Origin: Telopea speciosissima
Taxonomy: Eukaryota > Streptophyta > Magnoliopsida > Proteales > Proteaceae
NCBI RefSeq assembly: GCF_018873765.1
Contig: NC_057919.1
Coordinates: forward strand, 67,326,984 to 67,390,983
DNA: 64,000 nt
Reading direction: 5' to 3'
Shown here: positions 1 through 13,756 of the stretch, in pieces
Position numbering within the stretch: the first letter of the stretch is position 1
How the letters are laid out: each line of letters opens with the position of its first letter
The notes under the pieces: model-generated
Seen by the model: the letters and a program-made list of their open reading frames with translations, nothing else
Database searches by the model: none
Told to the model about the DNA's origin: nothing
Position numbers and translations under genes: made by a program

Positions 1-1450
1 CTTATAAACTACAACATTTTGTATACCCTCTAACTAGTTGACCTAGCTTTAACATTATACGTAATATTTTCTTTTTAATTTCTCTCCCTCAATTATAATT
101 GAACTAAGAGAATAATATACACTTGTTGTAATGTATTACTTGTTCAACAATCTTATCTTGTATTATTTTAAATGTTTATTAGAGTAAGTTGATTTAAAGC
201 TTGCAATTAATAATAAAAATATGATAAAATAAAATATACTACTTGTCATTGTAAATATATTTTTTTAAATTTTTTCTCCTTAAGACATTGATGAAAAATC
301 CTTTTGTTTTTTGGGTAGTTTTGTCAAGTTTCAAATTGTTTAGGAGTTTCATAAATCTTCTTAAAATTTAAAGGGAAAGATGAGCACTACTTGAGAATTA
401 GGAAGAGTGAAAATGTTATTTTTCTATCAAAACTTGGGTGGCATATCTATCAAGTGGCAACTGGTAAGTATATAATATCCAAATTTTACTTATAAATTGA
501 TCGAGCCTTCTTACTCATGCGACAAGTTTAAATCCAAACATGTATCAGCCTCTATCAAAATAAATAAGTAAAAGTAGTTAAAAATGAGTGTCTTTAAAAG
601 ATTTTGGATTATTGAAATACAATGGAAAATACCCAAAATATTGCAAAACTAAAGTAGGGTTTCAAATTTGGCATATAATAATGTCTCTTATATTTATTCC
701 CCTCTAATAGTCTAAACCGGTCAATTAGGGGAAAATTTGTCTAAAAACAAATTTTTTATTGAATTTTAGGGCAAAAGCGTCTGATATGTCCTGATATGGC
801 CAATACATATCAGTTTCGATATCAGTATTAGGCGAGACCAATACAGATCCCAATACCAATACTAATAACCATGTTCACGACCTATATTGCCCTCTTTTGA
901 CATTTATTAATTGCTAAAACAATTACTATAATTAAGCAATGGATGGAACATTATATGATAAATAATTCATGGTTACTCATGATGATCAGATTAAATTGTA
1001 CTTCCATTATCTTGTTGAGGCTCCACTACTTTGATCAATGATCCAAATTATGAATGGTAGCAAATGACACATGGACCATATTCCCAGAATAGTATTTTAG
1101 TCCCAAAATGGCAAGTGTCAAGCAAATAAATTGGTTAAGGGGAAAGATTTCTTTCACCCAAGATGAAGAGAGAATCTTTTTATCCATGGTAAATTTTTTT
1201 TTAACCCCGAATTTTACCTGGACCTGGGACAACCCCTAAGATTTTATTAAAATGAATCCAAATTAATGATGAATATAGTGGGGGGGGGGCATTCTCGCCT
1301 AATCCCAAGCCCAATCGAGAACAAAATATAATAGGACAAAGCACTCGATCACTCAAAGAAAGAGCTCACTCATAGACCCAAACAAAAACAAAGTCACACT
1401 CTTAACACTGGAAGACCACTAGCATCCTCGCGAGAAATCCACTGAAGATC
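1..1450. other. AT-rich spacer, no gene seen
   Basis: I see no coding region here; the only open frames are short and unlike any protein family. Around 780-870 there is a stretch rich in GATAT/CAATAC words, similar in character to 53070-53330, which may be a worn dispersed repeat. A run of ten G lies near 1280. Confidence 0.6.
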
Positions 1451-3200
1451 TTGTGGTAAACTTAGTTTCTCCATGAAACAATGAATCAAACGTCGATTGA
1501 CAAGCCAAATTTGCCAGGTAATCCACTGCCCTATCGCCTTCACGGTATGTGAAAGAAATCATTGGTTTACGAGAGTCAATCAACTCCAAAACTTCCTGAA
1601 ACCAGTACCATCCTTTTCAAAAACCACATTTTCTTTTTATAATGCAAAGCATTGTAGCCACAGAATCAGAGTTGGCATTGAACTCCGTAAACCTCAAACT
1701 CGACCAAAGCTTTAGCCCATCTCCCAACGCCCTAAACTCAACAATGGAGTTAGTACACTCATTGGTACACACATCCTCCTTATTCCTAATGATACCCCCA
1801 TCCCCTTCTTCTCTAGGGTTACCTTTGCATGCACCATCCACGTTGAGTTTAATTGAGGAAAAGGAGGGATCAGAACACCGGAATAGGCACTTTATAGGCT
1901 CTGGGAGGGTGAAAAATACCAGAAATTTGTAGAACAAGATTTTTCCTGAAAGAAGGGGACTTCACAAACGAAGAATAAAAAGGAATCTCTTTAACCCAAT
2001 TTCTAATTCCCTCCACTAGGTAGCTGGCCGAACAAGCCTTCTCCTCGTGTCTACGATTATTCATTTCTTTTCATAATTCCCATATTATGAAAGAGGGACG
2101 TAATCTTAACCACTCCACACAAGCTATTAACCGGAGCATGACTATGCCAAAATAATATCCTACTCCGCACATCCTGCAACGAGACGATCTCCACTTCACA
2201 CAGCTCAAAGAAGAAATCCAAACTTTGGACGCCGTACCACCTTCCACTAGACAATGATTCGTCGATTCACTCCTGGGGGACCCACAACACTGATACTTCG
2301 AAGCTAATGACACCCCCATCTTCATGATCGTGTCATTCGTTGGAACTCCCTCACTCAAGATCTATCAAGAGAAGAACTCAATCTTGGTGGGGGTCATTCG
2401 ATTCCAAAACCATTTAGCAAATGGTATTTTTGCCGAGACAATTCTGATTTCGTTCCACAAGGATTTAGTAGAAAATTTACTATCTCTCGCCGGAGTCCAA
2501 ACAAGGGTATCCTCCTTGTCAGACAAAAAAAACTTACGATTCATTAGGCTGTCACGTACATTGACTGAATCAATCTTAAGCAACATCTCTTCATTCTAGA
2601 TCCCTTCCACACTTATAACATCTTTAACACAAACAGATAAGTCAAGTTGAAGAGCTCCATCTATATAATCCACCAAAGCCCCCCATTCCGACCAGTTGTC
2701 CAGGCAAAAATTAATTTTTCATTTTCCAATGAACCACCGAGTTTTTGAAAGCAAGAATTCCTTATGCAGTAAAGCTCTTTTCCAAGAGGCCGACCCACCT
2801 TCTTTCAATCCTGCCAAAATAATATGCTCATTTTTTCAGATATTTTGCCTTAAATAAGGAGCACCACAGTGACTTTATTGACAAAGGTCTCCACAGGCCC
2901 TTGAAGCTCAAGGCCAAGCTTATGTCTTCTAAGCGACGGATGCCTAAGCCACCTTCCTTGATCGGTGTACACACCTTATTCCAACCCGCCCAGTGGTGTC
3001 ATTTGCCCCAATCAAATTGGCCCCGCAAGAAGTCAACATAAATACTGTTAAATCTTCTAACAACAGTTTTAGAGATATCCAAAGTTGAAATATTATGAAT
3101 AGGCATGGAGGCAAGCACATGTTTGAGCAACACCATTTTTGCACCTGAAGACAATAATTTCCCTTTCCAGCTAGCAACCTTCCTTCGCATTTAGCTAAAA
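1450..3200 (-). mobile_element. 5'-truncated LINE remnant (RT C-terminus, zf-RVT, RNase H)
   Basis: Three pieces in the expected order on the minus strand show a plant L1-type LINE. At 3190-2999 the tail of the reverse transcriptase reads SWKGKLLSSGAKMVLLKHVL. At 2586-2071 a zinc-binding reverse transcriptase domain (zf-RVT) shows DTLVWTPARDSKFSTKSLW and, in another frame, LASKYQCCGSPRSESTNHCL. At 1937-1617 an RNase H start reads LNVDGACKGNPREEGDGGII. The endonuclease and most of the RT are missing, as in 5'-truncated LINE copies. The pieces lie in different frames and are interrupted by stops, so this is a dead copy. The 3' end and any target duplication are not clear; the boundaries given are approximate. 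Confidence 0.85.
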
Positions 3201-5420
3201 AATATCAAAGAAATTAATGCGAAGTCGCCCAACATATCCATGGTAATTTGATATTGGTAAAAAAAAAAAAAAACACATGAATTCTACCTACTAGCCTATG
3301 AATATACTCTCTCAGCCTGTGAAATAAAAAATCCCATTCATTGGCTCCGCTCTGGTGTAGGGACTACATGAAACATGAGTATCATCATGAACTCTCGACT
3401 TCTACTATCGAAAGTCGGAAATACCCTTCTTTGGTTCAATCAAAAGGTCAACTAATGAGATCTAGCTATATTGGTCCATCAATAAATTATTGATGGAAGA
3501 AGAGTTTCACTTTTATATAACAAGTGGCTTATTCAGTTATTCCATATTGTTTAAAATAGGAAACCCGGTCAGAGATTCTCTCCATTTACTTGAAACTCCA
3601 ATCTGTCCACGTTGGAAATTGAAAGGAATTCAAGTAACATATGACCATTCCATAATCCTAAAAGTCAGTTAACCTTTTGGGATTGGTGTGTGATTGGTGT
3701 TTGATTACACTTTCATCAGAAAAAAAAAGAGTAATGTAAGACCTAAAATCTGACTGGACATAAAAAGAAATTCAAATTTCATAGTAGAAAGCATGCTGTA
3801 ACTGCCACGTAGGAAACAATCAATCACTAGGCGCATTAATAACATGGTTTGAAGGTGAATTGGCATCCAGAACCAGACAGCAAAGCAAAACTCCAACGTG
3901 GAAACAGAGAGGCACATTGATGACATGGCATGAGATAGTGCCAGCTGGCTACTTACGAGATTGTCGGAAACTTCAACTTTTAAAAGCCTTCGGATCGTGA
4001 GGTTAGAGGGAGCCTTTAAGGCAACCCCATCTATTTGCATGTGCCTTAATTAATATAACTTAAATAAAATATTTTTTTTATTATTATTTTTTGTTTTAAT
4101 TTCAGAAGAAGAAAAGTGCGAAGGATGATTGGGTGAAGGTGAAGCTGGTTAAAAGAGAAAGGAAAAACAAAAAAGGCATGATTCTTGTGCCTTAAAAGAG
4201 ACGTTACTTTCCGGCTTCTTTATCCCCATAAATATACTAACTACCTCTCTTCCTTTAAAAATGAGAAAAAGACAGATTTCTCCTCCCTCTTTTGGTCAAA
4301 TGATCAGTTCGTCCTCTTCTTGTATTTCCACCTACATCTAGGGTATCCAATGCTGGCATGCACCGGTAAGCAACCCGGTTTTGGGTTTAGCCCGATTATT
4401 GATTGGGTGGTTATTGCCGACCGCGGGATTCGTAGAAGACCTCTGGACTGTGTAGAATGATCCAACAAATGTAAAAAAAAAAGATCAGTTCGGTCAAACA
4501 TTGGTTATAACATTGAAATTGGATTTCCCTTGCCGAATTCACGTGAGACTTAGAACTAGAAGGAGGAGAAGTTTGAACCCGTATATCACATTGGTGGGAT
4601 CCATAAAAATTGTGTCGAATGTGATATGATCGAGAGAGCCCCTCTTTTAATTATGAATGGGATCACATCACGATAGGAATATTCGAGACCAATCGTTTGT
4701 ATCTCGATTAGCTTGGAATGCCCATTTAGCCCGATTATGTTTATGGTATGATTGTACTTTTGATTAGTCTATAACTCATTTAAAGTACAATTATAAACTG
4801 ATTACTATGAATTCAATTATGAATCGATAACCAATCGACTGAATAGAAATGTATTTATGCGTTGGCCTACATACCTAATTACCTAAACGATCGATAACGG
4901 TACAATCACAATGAAAAACTAATCCGTGAGACCGATTGAAACCCCTAAGGCTACATCCACATTTCTGTTCTTTGATTAACTACCATGAAGGGTAACCCTT
5001 ATCAATAAGGTCATGTACTTTGCCTGAACGGCCTCAAAATCTTTTCTAGATTTAGTATGTACATTCAAATCATACATCTTCAATTGAAATTGGTTAGTGC
5101 AAATGTTAGATGGAGACAAACATCTACTTTTAAGTTTTTTAAGTATAATAGGATTTCTACCCAAAAAGGAAAAAGTATAATAGGATTGAAGAATTAAAGG
5201 TGGAAATAAAATAACAGCAAGTACAAGGACAAAACGGTAAATGAACTTTAATAGAGTCTTATACTTAATGAATTCTTATCACCGGAAGTTGAACCCGGGA
5301 ACCCGTGATGGGTCACTGGCTATAGGCAGTGGGTGCCAAGCTTTTACCGGGTGGAGCCAGTGAAGGGTGTAAGGTCTTCGTTCCCTTTTAATTCGAGGGG
5401 TTGAGTTGTAGTTGTAGAGT
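3200..5420. other. Spacer and upstream region of the TPR gene
   Basis: No gene is visible. The stretch is AT-rich with several A runs (near 3260, 3720, 4470). The segment 5280-5430, just before the TPR gene, is less AT-rich and ends in a short GA repeat (about 5439-5455), which is typical of a plant promoter or 5' leader, but I see no firm core promoter element. Confidence 0.5.
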
Positions 5421-5713
5421 AGTGAGAAGTGAGTGGGGAGAGAGAGAGAGAGAGATGCCTCTGCGTGTCCTCTCATCTGTGTTGCCAGCGAAGAAGTGGT
5501 AGGATCAAAGCTTTCTCTCCAAAAGCTGGCATTTCTTCTTCTGGGTTTTCCGCCTCACCACAAATTGGGCTTAAATCCATTGCTTCCCTCTGCTTCCTCT
5601 CCGCCTCTCCCTCGCTCTCTTCGAGTGTGTTAGGGGGTTGCCTTTATATTTTCTTTTTTCCAAATTTTCTCCTTTTAAGGAGAGCAAAATGTGGAGGATT
5701 TGAGAGATGTTTC

Positions 5714-7813
5714 ATGGTTGAAGGTTTTGGAACCACTGCAACTATGTCGACTTCTCCTTCTTTGGTTGGTGGGGAGAAGAGACATTGGTGGGTTAGCAAC
5801 AGAAAGGTGGGTTTCTGTGTTTCATGGATTCTGGTTTGGAATGGGTTGAATGTCTTCTCTTCCAATCTATCTGTACTGACCTGTACTCTTGTATGATTCG
5901 TTACAGGTTGTCGACAAGTATGTGAAAGAAGCTCGATCGCTAATCGCCACCCAAGAGCAGTCGGAGATCGCTTCGGCCCTGAACGTCCTCGATGCTGCCC
6001 TTGCGCTCTCTCCGCGGCTCGAATCGGCTCTTGAGCTTAAAGCTCGATCCCTCCTCTACCTCCGACGGTTCAAGGAGGTTGCTGACATGCTCCAAGAATA
6101 CATACCCAGCGTGAAGGTGGTGTCCGAAGAATCGTCACTCTCTTCCGACAACTCGTCCCAGCAGCTGTCGAGGGAACGGGTGAAGCTCCTCTCCTCCGAC
6201 CAGTTCCCGTCTGATACGACAGATAAAGAACCCACTTTCAAATGCTTCTCTGTTTCGGACCTGAAGAAGAAGGTCATGGCTGGTCTCCGTAAGAGCTGTG
6301 AGAACGAAGGGCAATGGAGGTACTTCCCTGTTTCTTCACTCATTTTCTGGTTTTGTAAGATAAAATTTTCCTGTTTTATGTTCCTTTTTTGTACAGAATA
6401 TTGTTATTCAAATAAAACCCTATTGAGAATGTGAAAATCATTGGAATGGTGTCGTTTTATGTTGCTCATCATCTCTTTCTGTTTTTTTTTTGGCAATGCA
6501 GGTACTTGGTTGTGGGTCAAGCTTGTTGCCATCTTGGGTTGATGGAAGACGCAATGGTTCTTTTTCAAACTGGAAAACGTCTAGCATCAGCAGCGTTCAG
6601 GAAGGAAAGCGTGTGCTGGTCTGACGACAGCTTTTCGTTTGCCAACGTTGCTGCCAGCAGTGATTTTAGCTACGGCAATCCACCGACGATGCAAACGCCG
6701 TCCGAGTCCGAGTGTGTTGCACAACTCCTTGTTCACATCAAACTCCTCCTCCGCCGCCGCACAGCGGCGCTTGCAGCCTTAGACGCAGGCCTCTACTCGG
6801 AGTCCATCAGGCTCTTTTCCAAGATAGTCGATAATCGCCGAGGAACCCCACAGGGTTTCCTTGCGGAATGCTACATGCACAGAGCTTCCGCCTACAGGGC
6901 CGCCGGCCGAATTGCAGAGTCCATTGCGGATTGCAATCGGACCCTTGCACTTGACCCAACCTGCATCCCGGCTCTGAGCACACGGGCCAGCCTACAGGAG
7001 ACTATCAGATGCCTTTCCGATTGCCTGCGTGATCTCGAACACTTGAAGCTCCTCTATGATTCCATCTTACGGGACCGAAAGTTACCGGGCCCTGCTTGGA
7101 AGAGGCACAACATCCGGTACCGGGACGTCCCAGGCAATCTGAAGGCCTTGACGTCGAAGATGCAGGAATTGAGGCAGAGAGTGGCGTCGGGGGAGACGGG
7201 TAATGTGGATTATTATGCGTTGATCGGATTGAGGAGGGGTTGCTCGCGATCGGAATTGGAGAGGGCCCATCTGTTGCTGAGCTTGCGGCACAGGCCTGAT
7301 AGGGCTATCAGTTTTATTGATCGATGTGAGTTTGTCGATGATCGTGACAGTGATTCGGTGAAGGATCAAGCAAGGATGTCGGCATTAGTGTTATATCGGC
7401 TTCTGCAGAAGGGGTATTCGACCGTGATGACCACGATCATGGACGAGGAGGCAGCTGAGAAGCAGAGGCAGAAGGCTGCGGCTGCCCTACAGGCAGCGGC
7501 TTCACTCCAAAACCAAGTAAAAGCCGTCCCAGTGCCAAAGTTGGAATGCGAGAAGAATAATGGTTTACCTTTACCAGCAGCGGTGGAGATTCAAGGGAAG
7601 AGTCGGAGGGGTTCATCGGATTACAATGCAGTGGATGAGGTTAAGGAGAGGAAGAACGCAATTGCGAATGCAAATGCGGCGGCCACAGCCACAGCCACAG
7701 CAGCAGTATTCCAAGGGGTTTTCTGTCGAGACATTGCCGCTGTTGGGAATTTGCTGTCGCAGGTTGGGTTCGACATTCCGATTCCGGTCAAGTATGAGGC
7801 CTTGAGTTGCTGA
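5714..7813 (+). CDS. TPR protein with degenerate J-like domain
   Basis: Three exons, 5714-5806, 5907-6319 and 6502-7813, join in phase to a 605-residue protein ending at TGA 7811-7813. All introns are GT-AG and short (100 and 182 bp). The start at 5714 (MVEGFGTTATMSTSPSL) precedes the conserved-looking HWWVSNRK/VVDKYVKEARSLIATQEQ junction; the same frame is open upstream to an ATG at 5429, but that part is Ser/Arg-rich with GA repeats and is more likely leader. Helical TPR-like repeats cover about residues 20-100 and 260-360 (for example GRIAESIADCNRTLALDPT). At about 404-450, DYYALIGLRRGCSRSELERA resembles a J domain, but the HPD triad is changed to RPD in RHRPDRA, so Hsp70 activation is doubtful. 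The C-terminus is Ala-rich. I recognise a plant TPR/DnaJ-like family without being able to name an Arabidopsis gene. A co-chaperone-like scaffold role is inference. Confidence 0.88.
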
Positions 7814-8170
7814 TGTAATAAGCAGGAAGAAGAAAAAGTTCAGTAATATGGGGATGCGAACGAGACCTCTCTTAATTCATGATCCTTGTCTCCAGACTCT
7901 CCCCCTCCCCTCTTCTGCTCTCTACAAGTTTCTCTGTACAAAACAAATTGTGGAAGAAAAAGAGACGGTACCACCATGCCCAACGGGAAATTTTGTCACC
8001 TTCGCTCCCATGTCTAGTTGTAGTTTCGATAGTTTAGGTTCCAGTATGGGTTCTCTTTTTCTCTTCTTTGGAATCGGTTATGTTTTGTTGTTTCGTTCAG
8101 ATTTGTACAGTATTGAATTGAATTGAAGCTTTAGCCTTTTAGCTTATATAGAAAGATATTTTAATTCCCG
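7814..8170 (+). other. Probable 3' UTR of the TPR gene
   Basis: The stretch after the stop codon is T-rich with short open frames that lack protein character (one of 92 codons at 7848-8126). I read it as 3' untranslated region, but no perfect AATAAA is present and the cleavage site is not determined. Confidence 0.5.
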
Positions 8171-9989
8171 TGTTCTTCTGCTGCATCTTCGTCAATTGCT
8201 TGTAAGAATTGAAGAGAGTTAAGAGAGGGGGTGGGTGAGGGGTTGATATATATCGTTTTGTAGTAAATGGGGGAAGAGGGAGTAGTGTTTGTTTCTTCCC
8301 TTATCCTATCTTTTATCTGCAAGTTTATCTCTTCTGCAATTCTGATGTCTAGTGTTTTAATGTTGAAGCAAGTAGTGGAGGTGATGATGATGGTGGTGGT
8401 TTAGCCATAAATTATGGTCCTCTCGGCTCTCTCTCCTCCTCCCTTGTGGGGTCTGGTCTCAGACTCTCTCAGGTTCTCAGCCCTTAATTCCTGCCGTGAG
8501 AGAGGGGTGAAGCTTGAGGTGGGTACTGGGTAGGGTAGAGATGACCAGATCGATCGATGAAGGAGAGGAGCTGTACACTTCTAGAGACTTAAGCTTTTAG
8601 CTAAACCCTTCACCCCTTGTCTCATGTTCATTATTCACTTTCATCTCTGTGTCATCTGTCCTCTACCTCCAAAATTACAAATTATAATCTTCAAAGAAAA
8701 AAAGGTTTCTGTGGCTTCTAAAGACCTTAAATTATTGGAAACTCAATCTTAATTTCTTCCCAAATGAAAGAAGAAAACAGAAGAGTACGAAAGGATAAAA
8801 GCACAGGGAGGTGAGGTGAGGGTGGTAGAGAGACTTAGAGATGTAAAAACTAGTAAATGCTAATAATGAGTGATGACCATCGCCATCATCAGATTGGCTG
8901 AGGAGAGGAGGGTGGTTCTTTACTTCTAACGAGAGTAAAAGAAGAGATTAAAAAGATCTAAAGAGAGAGAGAGAGAGAGAAGCAAAGGAAGAGGAACAGA
9001 AACCGAAAAGATATTCCAAAAAGGCAAACAAAGGAAGGAGCCTTCTAATTTGCTCACATGCCATGCTTTACCAATATATTGCCCTTGATGCCATTCCCTA
9101 TTATTTATTGCCAGGTGTAGTGAGACAAAGACAGAGAGAGAGAGAAGAAAGAGGGGCATTTTCTCGCTTAAATCTTGCCAACATGACAGGACAATGACAT
9201 GACCACAATCAATAAAAAAGCTTGAAGCCTCCTCCAAGGATGAATTTAGGGATCGGTTCCAAATTCCGATACGTATTGTTACCGGATCGGACCAGCCCAA
9301 CCCACAATCAGGCCGGGCCCTAGTCCCTAGTCCCTACTCCCTACTCCCTAGAAGGCTAGGTAGCACTAATTAGCATAGGGGTAGTTTCGTCAAATAAATC
9401 TTAACTTTGAAAGCTGTAACAGCTCAAACTTCAATAGAGGACAAAGTCAGGGCTTTATTATTAATTAAGACGGGAACTTCGATATTGTCTATCTCTTTCT
9501 TTTGGTTGGATAGGGTTTCCTTCTGATTACTACTGGGTGGATAGAGTACATCGTACGGTATTTACCCTGGAGATGAGAGCCTACGACCAGAGATAAGCAA
9601 TTAAAAGGCCAAAATAGCTAAGCTACCTCTAATAATAATACCACTACTACTCTACTCTAGGCCTCACTGATCCACTCTTGAGTGAGTGAGTGAGTGAGTT
9701 GGCTCTCCCACATGACGACCATGTCTTATCATTTATGTATAGGCTTTTGTTTTGATTAATAGGTTAATTATGGTTTAGGGAGAATTATTAACTATCTTAT
9801 GGCCAAAGTAAAGGGTGGGTGGGGAGTTTACGTTACACACCTCCCCACACCCAACTTAACTCCTCTCCCTCGCCAAAGGAACCTTACCTTACGACCCCCA
9901 AGAGTATCTCAACTCTCAGGCAATTATGCCTTAGGCCGGGGGTGAACAAGGAATCTCTTCGTCCATGATGATTAGGTTCCTTCCATCGC

Positions 9990-10155
9990 GTTGGATCCCC
10001 TATGGTACGATACAATGTGTAGTGCACATTCAACGACCTTGTGTGTTTGGACACGCAATCCAACATCCCGTCTGTGTGTTGGGCTGCATGTCTGAATACA
10101 CAAGGCCATCGGATGGTGTGCTACACAGTGTCCTGCACTATAGAGGGCCCGAATC
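9990..10155. repeat. Imperfect foldback repeat (MITE-like)
   Basis: The left arm (about 9990-10068) and the reverse complement of the right arm (about 10070-10150) line up over roughly 75 bp, sharing CTATxGTxCxxxACAxTGTGTAG and, further in, CCTTGTGTxTTxxGACA. No coding capacity is present. This is the form of a foldback MITE, but I did not find a convincing target duplication, so the superfamily is open. Confidence 0.6.
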
Positions 10156-10744
10156 CACCCCTCCCCGTCAAAAAAAACAAATAAAAGAAAAAAGAAAATG
10201 AGATCCTATTCGTTTATTTCTAATCGGGCGGGTTTGTTTACTTTTGAAAAGGAAAAGATTGATGCTTGAATCCGGGGAACAAAAAGAGAAGAGAAGAGGT
10301 GGGAGGAGATGATGAGGATGGATGATGTCAGATAAGGCATGTGAGGAGCTTCACCTATCATGTGTTCTCCATTTAAGACTATATTATTAGATTAAACACT
10401 TTATAAACAATATGGGGTTAGTAGTTAATTAAATACAGGAAAACTGTTTAGTGGGCGAAACGTGAAAAACCCTTGAAAACTTAATAGAAAGAAAGGGGGG
10501 ATGAATTGAATGCTGCGATGGCTGTATTTGAGTTGTCTTTTTACTGTTTTTAGTTATTAATTAACTCTGCATCTCTGCTGTGCTTCTCAATTTCACATGA
10601 TAGATGATGATATCATTAGATACGCTAATTACTAAAATTAATGATATGTGGAGACAAATGAAGGCTTAATTTGATAAACATTAAACCTATGCTCCCTCTA
10701 TCACCAATCAAGAAGGATTAATTAAGATTTTGGAAATTAAAGTG

Positions 10745-10745
<1 letters not shown>

Positions 10746-10786
<41 letters not shown>

Positions 10787-10787
10787 T
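10746..10787. repeat. (CT)n(AT)n microsatellite
   Basis: About 21 bases of CT repeat run directly into about 21 bases of AT repeat. The same CT-to-AT compound layout occurs at 47269-47306. Confidence 0.95.
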
Positions 10788-13738
10788 TCTAGATCTCTAA
10801 TTTGAAATCTGAAGTGATCTCCTCCTCCATCTCCATATATGTTTAGGGAAAGGGGGATATTCTAATCTAATTCTATGACTTACTTAAAGGGCAAGTTAGC
10901 AGATAACACTCTGTCAAAACTCATTAAAGATTGGCTTTACTGATTGCCTGTTGGTTTGACTCATGATGATGGCCTCAACCCTTTTCCCTGCTTTGCTTCT
11001 CTTTCTTTTTTTGTTTTTTCAACTCTTTCTAAACTGTCTCCTTCTATATGTTTATTGTATTAAGTGGTACCCATGAGTCCACCATGATCATGAGAGAGAG
11101 GGGCCCTGGCTGTCATTTTGATTTTATTATGTTCTAATTAAAATGGACTGTGTGTCTAGTCTGGTGTCATTGCCACAACCAGGGTTGACAGCCCCTGGTG
11201 GGACTGTGGAGTGGTGAATGTGCAAAAGCTTGCAAGTTTTTTTCTGGACAAACTCAAAGTAGTTCTCTCAAGTCTGAAACTGAAACTGAATTCCAGTTTT
11301 GACAAGAGGTGCATGGGCATTTGGCACACATCTCAATGCATATTCAGCAGCCCAACCGTTGGATGCTTCACTGATCCCTCGTTAGGTTCGTAGAAGAGTA
11401 GCTAGAATTAATCGGAGTTAGTTAGGAATCAACTTGAACCCTAGAAACCTTTCATGGATTGACCAGTTCAGATAGGCAAGAATCCGATTCAAACTCAGCT
11501 GGTTTAATTAATACGATTTCAATTTTTAAAACCATTGTATTGGTGGAGTCTTAGTGGGCTAAGTCCAAGTCCAAGAACCATCTAAACAAGTTAACCCCAA
11601 TCCACACATTTACTTTTGGAGAAAGTTTTCCTTCACCACCATTCGGGAAGGGTTCAGCCATCATCTTAAGGTCCTAAAATATCTCCTTATTTAAGAACGG
11701 TCAAACATGTTCCCATTGTTGTGTGATAGCCTCTTCCGTCCATTCGAAAGCCGCGATCAAGAAATTCCCCCTCACCGTGGTTTAAGGAAAACTGGATCCT
11801 TTACTTTTTCTATTTGGCAAAAGTTATGTCCATGAATAAAGTCATGTTGTCTCAACCAAATTGCTTCACCTCTATGGACTATGTGTGTATGAACAAAATA
11901 CTCCAATTGCTTGCTAATAAATCCGTTGGTTTTATCTTTTAAGACTATTCATATGGTAACTGCTCTCAATGCTCATCATTATGCACAGTTGGTTAGCAAT
12001 ATTAACTCTTCAAGATCTACTTGTCAGGCTCCTGCCATTGTGGGGTCAGGCGAGGGTCATATATTTATGCGGTCTTACCTTTGCATTAGCAAAGAGACTG
12101 TTTCCAAACTCGTTGGTTTGCGGATGCTGTTTTCAATGTCCAGATATGATCCAGTTCAACTATGGTTACAATTCTCTATGCGGTAAAGAAGTGCTTTTTT
12201 TTTGGGATAAAAAGGAGGTCTATTCATTCATGCATGTTCAATACCAAAAGAAATAAAACGAGAAACATAGAATGTGGGGTTACAGTCCCCTCACGTTGAG
12301 AACGGTTACGTTTCTCCAAGTGGCAATCAAAGTTCTCAATCGGTTATGACAGAAGCTGATCTCAACCATCAATCTGCGCCCTCTTTATTGCACATCTAGT
12401 CAATACTAATGCGGATACTTTACAGGAGTTAACAACCACTAATGCTGCACCAATTATGTGAGTGTCACTTCTTCACCATACCAAGGACAACCAGCTTCCC
12501 AATATGGGAGTAATCTCACCTCCCTCCTCTCCCTCCTTCCCAATTGATCTTCCTTCAATTTGATTGGGTCGGGTGCAGATTCACTCCATCTCTGATAAGT
12601 ATTCAACCATCTCTGATAAGTATTCAAGTATGATGGAGAGAAAATAAGGAATAAGATAAATTAAGAGTGGAGAGAAGAAATCGGAGAGGAAATAGAAAAG
12701 GTTTTGGCTTTACAGGTGAAGCCTGGGATGTCTTGGTTTGGATGAGTAAACCTACCTCATCTCTTTAGAGATATTTTAGAAAAGGGTGAATTTTCGTATA
12801 TAGTCGTGCACGGTTGATCGCACGTGTTTTGTACAAGATCATGCCCATCCAACAGTTGAAAGCACGACTTGTGCACCATACACAATTGTATACAAAATCT
12901 TTTTTCAATTGGTGATATCTTCATCATGTTGCAATGAGGAAAGTCAAACTTGACTAGCGTAGGGCAATCAACACTTCTCAAGTCTAAATCTCTCTCTCTC
13001 TCTATGTCTACTTCAAATTACCTACATCCCACCATGATAAACTTACCAAAGAGGCAGTTCGTTTCTAATGGGGGAAAACTCCGCTAAGTAATAAGATCCA
13101 CTGGATCTCTTGGAAAAGAATGTGTAAGTCAAAATTCAATGATAGATTAGAGTTTAGAAATCCAAAGTTACATAATCTAGCACTTCTCTCCAAAACTACA
13201 TGGCGATTATAGAAAAATTCAGACTCCACATGGGTCTGCTTTATGAAAGCAACCTATTTTTCCAGATGTGATTGTTTGCAAGCCACAATGGGACGGAATT
13301 TGTCATGGGTAGGGCGAAGTATTCTAACTGTCTGGGAAGTTCTTCTTATGAGTCTTTTATGGCTAGTTGAGAAAGGTGATCAAACCAAAATTTGGGATGA
13401 CCAATGAGTTCCAAGTCTTCCTAATTTAAGATACAACATTTTACGCCGGATACTGTTCATTGCATCTTGTATCAGATCTTATTGATCAGCAAAATCATTG
13501 TTGGAATTCTCAAGTCTTGGAGGCTTTCTTTCATCCTAGTGATTGTAAGGTGATTCTTGATATAGTCTATCTTTTTTTTTGTGAGGAATGATACCTTGAT
13601 CTGGGGATGGGTGCCTAATGGATTCTTTAGTGTAAAGTCCACTTACCGTGTAGTTTGTACTAAAAATATGTGGGATGCTTCATCTCTGGCATCAACATTT
13701 TCCCCAGGAAAAGAGGTCTCATCAGTTGTGTGGAAACA

Positions 13739-13756
13739 AATCTGGTCTACTCAAAC
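13739..13756. repeat. Target site duplication, left copy
   Basis: Eighteen bases that recur at 13988-14005 on the far side of the SINE. The length is in the usual range for LINE-mobilised SINEs. Confidence 0.88.

Larger units (their letters stand above)
8170..13020. other. Spacer with microsatellites and worn repeats
   Basis: No gene is supported. GA repeats lie near 8962-8980 and 9136-9148, a GTGA run near 9681-9698, and a compound (CT)n(AT)n tract at 10746-10787. A foldback repeat at about 9990-10155 is listed separately. The small open frames around 11911-12256 overlap one another and carry no recognisable domain. A weaker inverted arrangement around 12786-12900 may be another decayed MITE. 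Confidence 0.5.

Noticed and set aside
5429-5713. In-frame N-terminal extension of the TPR protein
   Set aside because: Open without stops but low in protein character and containing the GA repeat; the later ATG is preferred, though the longer form is not excluded.
7848-8126. 92-codon frame after the TPR gene
   Set aside because: Position and composition fit a 3' UTR; no family likeness.
8370-11100. Possible microRNA gene in the 8-kb spacer
   Set aside because: I looked for common conserved plant miRNA sequences and saw none with a paired arm.
12786-12900. Possible foldback MITE
   Set aside because: The arms pair only loosely and no target duplication was found.
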